Below are positions 1 through 8,609 of a stretch of DNA of 64,000 nucleotides, in pieces. The position numbers and the translations under genes were made by a program. The stretch lies in contig NZ_LMKH01000035.1 in assembly GCF_001421415.1 (NCBI RefSeq), forward strand, positions 245,655 to 309,654, read 5' to 3'. Under the pieces are notes generated by a model. That model was given only the letters and a program-made list of their open reading frames with translations. It did no database searches and was not told where the DNA came from. How positions within the stretch are numbered: the first letter of the stretch is position 1; every line of letters begins with the position of its first letter. The DNA comes from Sphingomonas sp. Leaf208 (GTDB taxonomy: Bacteria; Pseudomonadota; Alphaproteobacteria; Sphingomonadales; Sphingomonadaceae).

Positions 1-1332
1 CGCATCCCAGGCACGTCCCAGTTCCTCGCGGATCAGCGCGGGCGGGGTGGTCGACAGCCAGAGATACGACAGCGGCGCCCCGAGATAGGACAAGTGATAA
101 TAGATGCCCGATCCGCCCGCCCGCTCGCGCTCGGCGGCGTCGGGGACGTGACGGATATAGCCGAAATTATCGTCGGGCCACATCAGCGTGACGTCGTCGG
201 GTAATTTCAGCCCGCCGCGATATACGTCGAGCACTTCCTTGTACGGCGTGAAGACCTGCGAGACGCGCGTCAGATCCCGGTTCACGCCGCGCGCCAGCAT
301 CGCGCGCTGATCGGTGAATATGCGTCCGAGCAACGAGCGGCGCGCATCGTCGGTAGTCGGGCCGACGATCCCGCTGTCGTGGATGCCGCGCATCCCGAGC
401 GTCCAGACGCTCTCGTACTGGCCGTTCGCCCGGACGCGCGCGCGCCAATAGTCGGCCACGCCGGCGGGGTTGGTCACATAGTTGAACTCGGTCGCCGGTG
501 CCGTCCATTCGCCGACATTGTTGCGCAGCATCGGCTCGGCATGGCTCGATCCCATGACGATTGCATAGCGGTCGGCGAGGCGCGCATTCTCCGGGTTCGC
601 GTTGAACGGCGCGGTGACTTTGTGCATCGCCGGCCAGACCATGTTCGCCTTCAGCCGCAGCATGAGCTCGAACAGTTTGGCATAGGTCTTCGGCCCGATC
701 GTGCCGGCCTCGGGCTCGAACGTGCTGGCAGCCCAGGGTTGCAGCCCCCAGTCCTCGTCGTTGAGGAAAATCCCGCGATACTGGACCGACGGCGGCCCGA
801 AGCGGTGGAGACCGGTCGCCGCATAAATCGCGGCGTGATGCTCGGGCGTGGCGTCGGCCCACCAATGCCACGGCGACACGCCGATCGCGCGTGACAGCTC
901 GTACGCGCCGAACGCGGTCCCGCGACGATCGCTGCCGACGATCACCAGCGCTGCCGGGATACCGGGTGCGGGGTTGGCGACGGTGGCGATCACGAAGCTC
1001 TCCCACGCGCCGCGCAGTTTCGAGACGTCGAGCGCGCCCCGCCGGACCAGCCGGTCGATCGCGGGGTTGCGACCGAGCGTGCCGAGCCAGACCTGCGTGC
1101 CGTTGGCGGTCGTGGCACGGGTCACGCGCCGGAGGTCGCTCGTCAGGTCGGCGGCGGCGATCCGGACGACCGCGTGGTCACCCGGCGCCGTCACCACGCG
1201 CGCGATGCCTCGCGCATCCGCCAGTGCGAGACCCGCCCCGGGTTCGAACGACACGAGACGTGCGACCGGCTCGGCCGAGGCTGGCGCCCCGAGCCATAGC
1301 GCGGCCGCGAACAAGGCACGCCGCAGGGTCAG
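1..1332 (-). CDS. GH115 alpha-glucuronidase, 3' part cut by window edge
   Basis: The 444 codons present read as the N-terminal part of a GH115 xylan/arabinogalactan alpha-1,2-glucuronidase, which removes (4-O-methyl)glucuronic acid side groups. Residues 190-199 (NDEDWGLQPW) and the later stretch GSGIYYHLSYLGAP are typical of the family. An N-terminal Sec signal (TLRRALFAAALWLG, ending near ASA at residue 20) predicts periplasmic or outer-surface location. No ATG or GTG fits. The best start is a CTG at 1332 overlapping the stop of the upstream GH105 gene (CTGA); a TTG at 1314 would lose the positively charged signal start. It is the last visible gene of the minus-strand pectin cluster, where it probably clips GlcA from galactan or arabinogalactan side chains. 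Family call is firm, substrate inferred, start uncertain. Confidence 0.88.
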   Translation of the reverse strand, partial: MTLRRALFAAALWLGAPASAEPVARLVSFEPGAGLALADARGIARVVTAPGDHAVVRIAAADLTSDLRRVTRATTANGTQVWLGTLGRNPAIDRLVRRGALDVSKLRGAWESFVIATVANPAPGIPAALVIVGSDRRGTAFGAYELSRAIGVSPWHWWADATPEHHAAIYAATGLHRFGPPSVQYRGIFLNDEDWGLQPWAASTFEPEAGTIGPKTYAKLFELMLRLKANMVWPAMHKVTAPFNANPENARLADRYAIVMGSSHAEPMLRNNVGEWTAPATEFNYVTNPAGVADYWRARVRANGQYESVWTLGMRGIHDSGIVGPTTDDARRSLLGRIFTDQRAMLARGVNRDLTRVSQVFTPYKEVLDVYRGGLKLPDDVTLMWPDDNFGYIRHVPDAAERERAGGSGIYYHLSYLGAPLSYLWLSTTPPALIREELGRAWDA

Positions 1333-2441
1333 ATATAGGTCCGCAGGAACTCGGCGAGCGCGACCATCGCGAGGCTCTGGCCGTAAGGCATCGAGGTGAG
1401 CGCGATGTCCTTGTAGAATTGCTGCGTGTCGCCCATCGCTGTGCCGAAGCTGACCTGCTTCAGTTCGCCGGCCTCGTCGATATTGGCGAGCACGCCCTGC
1501 ACGGCCTTGATCCCGACCGCCTCATAGTGGGGCGGCAGATAGCCTTTCCGGACGCCCTTCAGGATGCCGTAGGCGAAGCCCGCGGTCGCCGACGCCTCGA
1601 GATAGCTGGTCGGGTCCATCACCAGCGTGTGCCACAGGCCGCTATCGTCCTGCGTCTCGGCGAGCGTCTTCACCTGCGCTGCGAGCGTATCGATCAGGAA
1701 GGTGCGGAACGCGTCGCCCACCGGCAGGTCGAGGATCTCGATGATCTCCGGGATCGCGATCGTCACCCAGCAATTGCCGCGGGCCCACAGCGCCTCCGCG
1801 AAATTGTGCCGCCCGTTGAAGTCCCAGCCGTGGAACCAGAGCCCGGTCTTCTTGTCGAACAGGTATTTGATATGGACGAGGAACTGCCGCTTGGCCTCCT
1901 CGACATAGTGCGGCCGGTTCAGCAGCAGGCCGATCTTGGCGAGCGGCAAGACCGACATCATTAGCGTGTCGTCCCACATCTCGCCCGGATTCTCGTCATT
2001 GTAGACGATGTGCTGGAACCCGCCCTCCTCGGTTTTGGGCAGCCCGTCCGGCGCCATCAGCCATTCGGCCCAGGTGTCGAGATAGGGGATGTAGCGCGGA
2101 TCCGGCTCGCGCTCGTAGAGATAGGCGAGCGTGATGAACGGCGCGACGGTGTTGATGTTCTTGGTCGGCGTGCCCTCGGCGAAGCGATCCTCGAACCACT
2201 GCTTGATGATCGCCAACGCGCCTGCGTCGCCGGTCTGCTCGTAATAGCGCCACATCCCGAACAGGCCGACGCCGTGCGTCCATTCCCAGCCGGCCCAGCC
2301 CTTGGTGTCGATGACCCGGCCGTCTTCGAGGCGCAGGAGGAACTCGCCCGTCTCGTCCTTGATGTTGACGAGGTTGTCCATCAGCTTGGCGATCGCGGCG
2401 GTCACGTCCGCGCGCGGCACATTATGGGTGAGGGCAGCCAC
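1329..2441 (-). CDS. GH105 unsaturated rhamnogalacturonyl hydrolase
   Basis: This 370-residue protein belongs to the GH88/GH105 (YteR/YesR) group, which hydrolyses the 4,5-unsaturated galacturonosyl end left by rhamnogalacturonan lyases, releasing 5-keto-4-deoxyuronate. The (alpha/alpha)6-barrel motifs GWEWTHGVGLFGMWRYY (residues 51-67) and MWDDTLMM (155-162, with the catalytic Asp at 157/158) are present. No signal peptide is visible, so a cytoplasmic site is expected, in keeping with the soluble Bacillus enzymes. The start is GTG at 2441, immediately after the TAA of the GH53 gene, indicating translational coupling. Its product would feed KduI and KduD encoded at 23.8-25.5 kb. Confidence 0.93.
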   Translation of the reverse strand: MAALTHNVPRADVTAAIAKLMDNLVNIKDETGEFLLRLEDGRVIDTKGWAGWEWTHGVGLFGMWRYYEQTGDAGALAIIKQWFEDRFAEGTPTKNINTVAPFITLAYLYEREPDPRYIPYLDTWAEWLMAPDGLPKTEEGGFQHIVYNDENPGEMWDDTLMMSVLPLAKIGLLLNRPHYVEEAKRQFLVHIKYLFDKKTGLWFHGWDFNGRHNFAEALWARGNCWVTIAIPEIIEILDLPVGDAFRTFLIDTLAAQVKTLAETQDDSGLWHTLVMDPTSYLEASATAGFAYGILKGVRKGYLPPHYEAVGIKAVQGVLANIDEAGELKQVSFGTAMGDTQQFYKDIALTSMPYGQSLAMVALAEFLRTYI

Positions 2442-3674
2442 TTATAGTCTCCTGTTGGGACGCGCAGGGCTGAGCCCGTAGTCGCGCGCCATCGTCCGAT
2501 AGAGGGTGAGAAATTCGGGGTCCGCGTCGTAGCGGCCGCCATGACCGGTCGACGGCGTCGTGCCGTTCGGTGGCGTCAGTGCGGTTGGTGTCGTCACGGC
2601 GTCGGGTGCTTCGGCGGCGTTGATCCCCTGCGAGAGGAGGTCAGGCTTGGGGCCTTCGCCGGCGGGCGTGCCGTTGTGCGTGAAGATGGCTTCCTGGTGC
2701 CGCGTCGGCTCCCAGATGAAGCTGCCCCAGCCGTGCGGCTGCGCGTGGACGAGGTCGTTGATGTAGCGTTTGCGCGACGAATATTCGAGCGCGAGAAAGC
2801 CGTGATCGGGATAGGTCTTGGCGAACTCGGTAAAGGTTCGCGCCCAGTCGCCCTGCGCCTGTTGCTGGTAGCACGAGAAGCCGGTGGCATCGAATTTGAC
2901 GCCGCGCTGAAGCAGATTGTGCATCCAGTAGCGGACGATCGGCCAGTGCCGCCCGAGATGATTGTGCACCGCCACCCGCGCCTCGGGCGTCGCCTCACGC
3001 GCGCCGGCGATCCCGGCTTTCAACAGCATCGCGAACCGGTCGTATCCGCCGGCGCCGGGCACGTTCATGTGTACCGCGTCGGTTTGCGGATTGCCGGTAG
3101 GGATGGTCAGCGGCACGCGTCCGTCGGGCCAGAGCATGCCGAAGGTCGTCTCGTTGCCGATCACGACGAGGTCTGGCGCGGCGCCCGCGCGCTTCATTGC
3201 CGACAGCGCGTCGACGGTATGGCGGTGGACCGCCTCGACCAGTTTGGGGAACGTGAGCGCAGCCCAGGCGGCGGGCTTGTCCTGATGCTGCGGATCCGCC
3301 CAGGTGTCCGAGTAATGCAGCGTCAGCGACAGGTGGAAACCGGCGGCCTTGATCCGCTTGGCGAACGCGATCGTGCGCGGCAGGTCGCACCACGGCCCGC
3401 CCGGCTTGCCGCTCGAATACCCCTTCGCGGGATCGACGAAGAGCCGCAGTTTGATCGCGTTGAACCCGGCACCGCGGAGGATCTCGAGCGGGTCCTTCGC
3501 GACGCCGTTCTCGTAATACTTCGCACCGCCGAACTCGTCCTCAGGAATCCACGAGACGTCTGCGCCGATCAGATAGGGCCATGGCCTTGCGCCGCTTCCG
3601 ACCTTTGCGGCTGGTGCGATGCTGGCGAGACAGGCTGCTCCAGCGCCCGCGCCAAATGTTCTGCGCGTGATCAT
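2442..3674 (-). CDS. GH53 endo-beta-1,4-galactanase
   Basis: 410-residue arabinogalactan endo-beta-1,4-galactanase, cutting the type I galactan side chains of RG-I. Clan-A (beta/alpha)8 motifs are clear: LIGADVSW near residue 35, NAIKLRLF near 72, VIGNET with the acid/base Glu at 175, and LALEYS with the nucleophile Glu at 297. The N-terminus has a twin-arginine type signal (ITRRTFGAGAG followed by a short hydrophobic stretch), so export to the periplasm in folded form is predicted. ATG at 3674 overlaps the GH35 stop as ATGA. Longer upstream readings in this frame lack family similarity and lie over the GH35 gene. Works with the neighbouring GH35, which trims the released galacto-oligosaccharides. 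Confidence 0.93.
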   Translation of the reverse strand: MITRRTFGAGAGAACLASIAPAAKVGSGARPWPYLIGADVSWIPEDEFGGAKYYENGVAKDPLEILRGAGFNAIKLRLFVDPAKGYSSGKPGGPWCDLPRTIAFAKRIKAAGFHLSLTLHYSDTWADPQHQDKPAAWAALTFPKLVEAVHRHTVDALSAMKRAGAAPDLVVIGNETTFGMLWPDGRVPLTIPTGNPQTDAVHMNVPGAGGYDRFAMLLKAGIAGAREATPEARVAVHNHLGRHWPIVRYWMHNLLQRGVKFDATGFSCYQQQAQGDWARTFTEFAKTYPDHGFLALEYSSRKRYINDLVHAQPHGWGSFIWEPTRHQEAIFTHNGTPAGEGPKPDLLSQGINAAEAPDAVTTPTALTPPNGTTPSTGHGGRYDADPEFLTLYRTMARDYGLSPARPNRRL

Positions 3675-6600
3675 TTGGCGGCGCCCAGCCGGTCGGGTGC
3701 CGCCATTATCCGCACCGGCACGCCGCCCTTGACGTTGCGCATCGTCACCAGGCGGACCTGCTCGATCGCATCGCCGGGCGCGCCGTCGGACGTGACTGCG
3801 AGCGCGACGGTGTTCGCGCTGTGGTGGTTGAGGATGCCCTCGGGGATCGGGAACACGCGCTGCGGTCCGACATGCGCGATGAACTGCCCCATGTTCCAGC
3901 CGTTGACAAACAGCAGCGCACGGTAGCGGGCGACCGAGCGCGGCGTCGTCGTGTCGCCGAATGCGAGCGCGATCGTCGTGTCCTGGCCCTTCGGCACCGC
4001 GAGATCGAAGCGCGTGCGATACCAGGTCGTGCCGGGTGTCGCCGTGGTGGCGGGGAGGGTCGCTGCGGCCCAGGCCTCGTCGTCGAAGCCGGGCAGGTGC
4101 CAGCCGAACCGTTCGCCATATTGGCCGCCGTTGTTGGCGGGGCCGCGCGCCGGATCGGGGAGGTCCTCGCCGCCGAGCTTGCCCTGGATCTTCCACGCGA
4201 TCGGCACGCCGAAGCTGCGCCCGCCCGGTGCCTCGATCGACGCGGAGACCAGCCCGCGCGCTTCCTTGTGATAATCGTCGGAATCGAGGTCCCAATTGTG
4301 ACCGTTGTTGCGCACCATGACGCTGACGACATGCTCGCGAGCGGCTTGTGCGGAGGCGGGCAGGTCGAACCGTGCGAGCCCGGTCGTGATCGGCCGTGGC
4401 AGTCCGCTGGGCAGCTCATTCTGGCCGACGAACTGTCCGTCGATCCAGACCTGGATCATCCCCGAACCACCTGCGCCGTAGAACAAGGCGATCTGCTTGG
4501 CGTCAGGCGTGCCGGTGAAGCGGCCGCGATACCAGACGTCGCCGTCGTGGAAGCCGTAGGAGTCCATCGTCAGGTTCGGCTGGCCATCGGGCTTCGCGGT
4601 CGTCGTCGCGCTGCCGCGCCCGTCGATCGCCTGCCAACCGCTGTCGTCGAAGCCGGGTGTAGCTTCGGGGGAGCCCTGGGCCATCCGCCATCCGGTCAAT
4701 GCTGGGAGCGCGACGGGCGCTGGACCGGGCAATGCCGTCGTCGCGCTTCGGCTACCGATCGCGGTCGTCTTCGTCGCAACCGCCGTCCCGTTCCACCGCA
4801 CCGACCGAAGTGCGGCGGGAGCCCAGATTTCGAGCGGCGTTGTGTCGGCAGTATCGCCGGTCAGCGCCAGCGTGCCGCCGGTCGCCTTGGTCGAGCGCAG
4901 CAACGTGGGGCCGCGCACCAGCACCGCGTCGCTGCCCCGCCAATAGCGTACCGCCTCGGCCTCGTCGGCAAGGATCAGCGTGAGGGCAGGACGCCCGCCG
5001 CCGGTAATCCGCACCACCGCGCGCCCGGCATGCATATAGTCGAGCCTGAGGTCGCCTTTCGCCGCGTCGAACGCGGACATTACCTTGCCTTCGAGCACGG
5101 TCACTGTTGGCGCAGACGTATAGCGCAGCACCGTCTCGCCGGTCTCACCTGCGCGACCGTACAGCAGCATCACGTCGCCGCGATCGATCGTCAGCGCGGC
5201 TTGCAATTCGGACGTCGAATAGACCAGCCGTTGCCCGCCGAAATTAACCCCCGCAACCAGCCATTTCGCGTCGAACCCGTTCAGCCGCATCGGCTCGGCC
5301 TGCGGGAAGGTGTAGCGCCCGTCGGGCAGGTCGGCGGTGATCGTGAAGCGGTCGTCGGTCTGGCCGTTGGACGGCTTGTGCGTCACCATCAGGAAGCGCG
5401 CATCGCTCTCCGGGCTGCGGTTGTGATACGCCTGCACGTTCGGCGACGACACCTCTACCGGTGCGGCGGGGACCATGCCCGCAAGATCCGGCACCGTGGC
5501 GATCAGCCCACCAAGCTGTTTCATCTCCTCCGCCTTGCTCCTAAGCTCGCGTGCTTCGGAGATCGCGGAGCCGTAGTCGTAGCTCGTGAACACGACCGGG
5601 GCGGGGAGCCAGCCCCAGCTGGTGCCGCCATAGCCCATGTAGAAGCTCTGGATGTCGATGCCGTTGGCGAGATTGGTGCCGTAGAACACGCGCTGGAACC
5701 GCTTGCCGCGCTGGACGGCGTTGCATTCGTAGCCGCCGTTCGAGCCCCAGTAATCGAACCAGCCGCCACCGAACTCCGCGAGGAAAGCCGGCGTATCGGG
5801 CGAGGCGGACGCGCCGCCCTTTGCACCGCCGGGGCCGTAGAACCCCCAGTCGGGTGCCGCGACGCCGCGCGTCGGCTTGCCCGCGACGGTGCAGGTGCCA
5901 CCGGGATAACCGTCGAACGCGTAGAGATCGCCCGGCCCCTTCACGACGTTCGCGACGGTCGAGGACTCGGGGACCCAGTATCCGTTGCGACCCTGGTCGT
6001 TGTGGAACAGCGGCACGGTGATGCCGTCGGCGCGCGCCTTGGCGTAGAGATGGTCCATGTAGCGGCGCTGCGCAGGCGTGGTCAGCGCCAGTTCGTTCTC
6101 GATCTGGTGGAGGATGACGCTGCCGCTATGGCCCTTGCCGTCGCCATTGATCTGGTGCCGCGCGATGATCGCGTTGACGTGGGTGAGCCACTCATCGACT
6201 GCCGCGAGATACGCCGGGTCGTCGGTCCTTGCCCGCGCCTTCTGGTTGACCAGCCAGCCCGGAAACCCGCCGCGCGACAGCTCCGCGTTCACATACGGGC
6301 CGGCGCGGGTGATGACATAAAGCCCTTCTTCCTGGGCCATCGCCAGGACGCGCTCGACGTCGCGGATGCCGGTGAAGTCGTACACGCCCTGTTTGGGGCT
6401 GTGATATCCCCAGTCAAAATACAGCGCGACGGTGTTGAACCCGCTCGCCTTCATCTTCTGCAATATATCGCGCCACAGATCGGGGCTGGGCAGGCGGAAC
6501 GGGTGGAATTCGCTCGACCAGATCACCTCGCGCTTGCCGTCGATCATCAGCGATCGTGCGTCGTACGAGACGCGGCCGAAGGTCTTGACCGGCGCCGCGA

Positions 6601-6694
6601 GGTTCTGCGTCGGGCGGGCGACCTGCGCCGTTGCCATCACCGGCGTCAGCGCGGTGGCGAGCGCCAGCGCGATCAGGCGGGTGCGGTCAATCAT
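3671..6694 (-). CDS. GH35 beta-galactosidase
   Basis: 1007-residue GH35 exo-beta-galactosidase that removes terminal galactose from galactan oligosaccharides. A Sec signal peptide covers residues 1-23 (ending ATAQ). The catalytic TIM barrel carries HQIENE with acid/base Glu201 and FLAEFGG with nucleophile Glu307; SSEFHPFRLP (60-70) is the usual GH35 substrate-site entry. The C-terminal half contains two galactose-binding-like jelly-roll domains, including the conserved FVNGWNMGQF type strand. The ATG at 6694 overlaps the end of the mutarotase gene by 8 bases. It sits directly before GH53 in the same transcription unit, which argues for pectic galactan as substrate. Confidence 0.94.
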   Translation of the reverse strand: MIDRTRLIALALATALTPVMATAQVARPTQNLAAPVKTFGRVSYDARSLMIDGKREVIWSSEFHPFRLPSPDLWRDILQKMKASGFNTVALYFDWGYHSPKQGVYDFTGIRDVERVLAMAQEEGLYVITRAGPYVNAELSRGGFPGWLVNQKARARTDDPAYLAAVDEWLTHVNAIIARHQINGDGKGHSGSVILHQIENELALTTPAQRRYMDHLYAKARADGITVPLFHNDQGRNGYWVPESSTVANVVKGPGDLYAFDGYPGGTCTVAGKPTRGVAAPDWGFYGPGGAKGGASASPDTPAFLAEFGGGWFDYWGSNGGYECNAVQRGKRFQRVFYGTNLANGIDIQSFYMGYGGTSWGWLPAPVVFTSYDYGSAISEARELRSKAEEMKQLGGLIATVPDLAGMVPAAPVEVSSPNVQAYHNRSPESDARFLMVTHKPSNGQTDDRFTITADLPDGRYTFPQAEPMRLNGFDAKWLVAGVNFGGQRLVYSTSELQAALTIDRGDVMLLYGRAGETGETVLRYTSAPTVTVLEGKVMSAFDAAKGDLRLDYMHAGRAVVRITGGGRPALTLILADEAEAVRYWRGSDAVLVRGPTLLRSTKATGGTLALTGDTADTTPLEIWAPAALRSVRWNGTAVATKTTAIGSRSATTALPGPAPVALPALTGWRMAQGSPEATPGFDDSGWQAIDGRGSATTTAKPDGQPNLTMDSYGFHDGDVWYRGRFTGTPDAKQIALFYGAGGSGMIQVWIDGQFVGQNELPSGLPRPITTGLARFDLPASAQAAREHVVSVMVRNNGHNWDLDSDDYHKEARGLVSASIEAPGGRSFGVPIAWKIQGKLGGEDLPDPARGPANNGGQYGERFGWHLPGFDDEAWAAATLPATTATPGTTWYRTRFDLAVPKGQDTTIALAFGDTTTPRSVARYRALLFVNGWNMGQFIAHVGPQRVFPIPEGILNHHSANTVALAVTSDGAPGDAIEQVRLVTMRNVKGGVPVRIMAAPDRLGAAK

Positions 6695-7001
6695 GGTGGA
6701 AGATCAGCGGGAGCGACCATTCCTTCGGGCGGTTGTTATTCTCAACCTCCATCAGCGGCGCCATGTGATCCCACCAGCGTTTCATCACCGGGTGATCGGG
6801 GAGGGCATCGCGGGTGTTCGGTTCGGCGAGCTTCAGGACCGCGAACAGCGACAGCGTCCCCTCGTCGAGGAAAATCGAATAGTCATGGATGCCGCTTTCG
6901 GTCAGCAAGGCGGACAGTTCGGGCCAGATCTCGTCGTGGCGCTTGCGGTATTCATCGACCACGCCGGGCTTCAGCTGCATCCTGAACGCATGGATCGACA
7001 T
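6687..7001 (-). CDS. rhaM: L-rhamnose mutarotase
   Basis: 104 residues, the normal size for the YiiL/RhaM family, which interconverts alpha and beta anomers of L-rhamnose. Tyr18 and His22 (YRKRH) match the catalytic pair known from the E. coli enzyme, and the paired tryptophans near residue 75 (KRWWDHM) match the active-site rim. An upstream in-frame ATG exists at 7019, but the ATG at 7001 has a good ribosome-binding site (GGGAGGG, about 5 bases before) and gives the family start MSIHAFRM. It probably supplies the anomer used by the L-rhamnose 1-dehydrogenase encoded 1.6 kb upstream. Confidence 0.93.
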   Translation of the reverse strand: MSIHAFRMQLKPGVVDEYRKRHDEIWPELSALLTESGIHDYSIFLDEGTLSLFAVLKLAEPNTRDALPDHPVMKRWWDHMAPLMEVENNNRPKEWSLPLIFHHD

Positions 7002-7074
7002 CGCACCCTCCCAATCCACTATGTGGTATTGCTATGTACGATTTGGTAAAGGCGTTCCGGGCTCAGGTCAAACG

Positions 7075-8595
7075 CTAACCGCGCCAGAGCGGCGTCCGCG
7101 TCACCGAAAGTCCGGCGGTGTCTTCGATCCCGAAGGGCGGGCGGGCATCGGGTCTGGTAGTGGCCAGATCGAGGCGGTCGATCACGAGGCCCTTCGCGTG
7201 CCGGACCCACAAGCCCCAGGCGGGCAGTACGCCGAACATGCCCGGTTCCGGATAGGCGCCCGCGAGGTCTTCAGGCCTGCGTGCGGCATCTTCGGGCGTG
7301 CCGCCGCCACGATAGGACAGATGGATGCGGGATAGCGTGACGTCCTCGACAGGATAGCCGGGAAGCCCCGCGATCGCCGCGGCGAAGCGGTGATCGATCC
7401 CCGTCGCGTCGATGTCGCTTAGCGCCACCCGCCGGATCGCACCTACCTGCGTTCCGGCTGGACCGCGGCGTCGGTCGCCGATCCGCAGGAACAGCGGTGC
7501 GGTGGTCACGTCGCGCATCGTGATGCGGCGCGCGACGACGTCCTCCATGACGCCGCCATCGACCGTCTCCAGTGCGAGCCCGCGGCAGTGGGTGAAGCTG
7601 CAATCCTCGATCAGGATGCGCCGGTATCCGCCGTTGCTCTCGGTCCCGAGCTTGATCCGCCCCGTCACGCGGTCGCGGTCGGGTGCGAGTTGTTGCGTCA
7701 TCCGCCGCGAGCCATCGAGCATCGTCCCGAGGTCGTAACCCGAGACGGCGCAATGCCGCACCGTCACGTCCTCCGCAGCGACCGCGCGACCGAGCGCGAA
7801 ACTGCTTTTGATGACGATCGCGTCGTCGTTGGGCGTGTTGACGCGGCACCGCTCGACGATCGTGCGCTGGACGCAATCGAGGTCGATGCCGTCGCGATCC
7901 GTGTCGATCGTCAGGTCGTGGATGTGCAGGTCGCGCGTGCCCGTTGCGAGGATGGCGAAATGCCCGCATTTGAGCATCGAAAAGTCGGACAGGCGGATAT
8001 TGCGGCCGTTCCTGAACGCGATCGCCTTGTTGCCCAGACCGTTCATGCGCGCGGCATCGGGTTCGAGCCGGGCGATCTCGGCCGCGCTCATCTGGCGCAT
8101 CGATAGCGGCCGCTCGCCGGTCTGCGCCTTCCACCGCGCGCCGGGACCATCGCGGGTGAGCCCTAGCCCGTGGATCAGGCCGGGGCCGACAATCGCGACG
8201 TTCTCGACATCCTCGCCCCAGAACAGGCTGTTGCGCCAATGGCTGTGGCCGAAGTCCTGGTACAGTTGCTCGCCGCGGTCTTCGGGCGGGTCGTAGTGCT
8301 CGGCATGACGCGCCGGATCGGCCGCCTCGATTACCGCGCCCCTGGCAAGCTGGATAGTCACATGGCTCAGCAGCCGGATCGAGAAACACAGGTACCGTCC
8401 CGCGGGGATCAGCACCGTCCCGCCGCCTTGCCGCGCGGCGGCAACGATCGCCGCATTTATCGCGGCGCTATCGATCGCGCTCCCATCGCCGCGCGCGCCG
8501 AGTTTGCGCACGTCGATCACCATCGCGGCATGCGCAGGGAAGGGAAGCAGCGCCGCGCCAATCCCCAACCCGACGTCGCGGCGCGTCAGGCACAA
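7075..8595 (-). CDS. GH28 polygalacturonase-family glycosidase
   Basis: 506-residue right-handed beta-helix protein of GH28. It has the pectate-lyase-fold start VIDVRKLGARGDG (27-39), an acidic triad in DTDRDGIDLD (231-240) plus NDDAIVIK (256-263), and a GTESNGG turn that replaces the usual GHG region. The N-terminus CLTRRDVGLGIGAALL is Tat-like. GH28 includes exo-polygalacturonases, rhamnogalacturonan hydrolases and xylogalacturonan hydrolases; the last choice cannot be made from sequence alone. The start is TTG at 8595, 14 bases after the dehydrogenase stop. The 73-base gap to the mutarotase gene is the widest in this series and could hold an internal promoter. Confidence 0.9.
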   Translation of the reverse strand: MCLTRRDVGLGIGAALLPFPAHAAMVIDVRKLGARGDGSAIDSAAINAAIVAAARQGGGTVLIPAGRYLCFSIRLLSHVTIQLARGAVIEAADPARHAEHYDPPEDRGEQLYQDFGHSHWRNSLFWGEDVENVAIVGPGLIHGLGLTRDGPGARWKAQTGERPLSMRQMSAAEIARLEPDAARMNGLGNKAIAFRNGRNIRLSDFSMLKCGHFAILATGTRDLHIHDLTIDTDRDGIDLDCVQRTIVERCRVNTPNDDAIVIKSSFALGRAVAAEDVTVRHCAVSGYDLGTMLDGSRRMTQQLAPDRDRVTGRIKLGTESNGGYRRILIEDCSFTHCRGLALETVDGGVMEDVVARRITMRDVTTAPLFLRIGDRRRGPAGTQVGAIRRVALSDIDATGIDHRFAAAIAGLPGYPVEDVTLSRIHLSYRGGGTPEDAARRPEDLAGAYPEPGMFGVLPAWGLWVRHAKGLVIDRLDLATTRPDARPPFGIEDTAGLSVTRTPLWRG

Positions 8596-8609
8596 GGCCC
8601 CAGAGCCGG

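Noticed and set aside
3821..6985. Long plus-strand open frame of about 1050 codons opposite the GH35 gene
   Set aside because: Arg/Ala/Gly-rich translation with no domain, fully antisense to a well-conserved glycosidase; a result of high GC at third positions.
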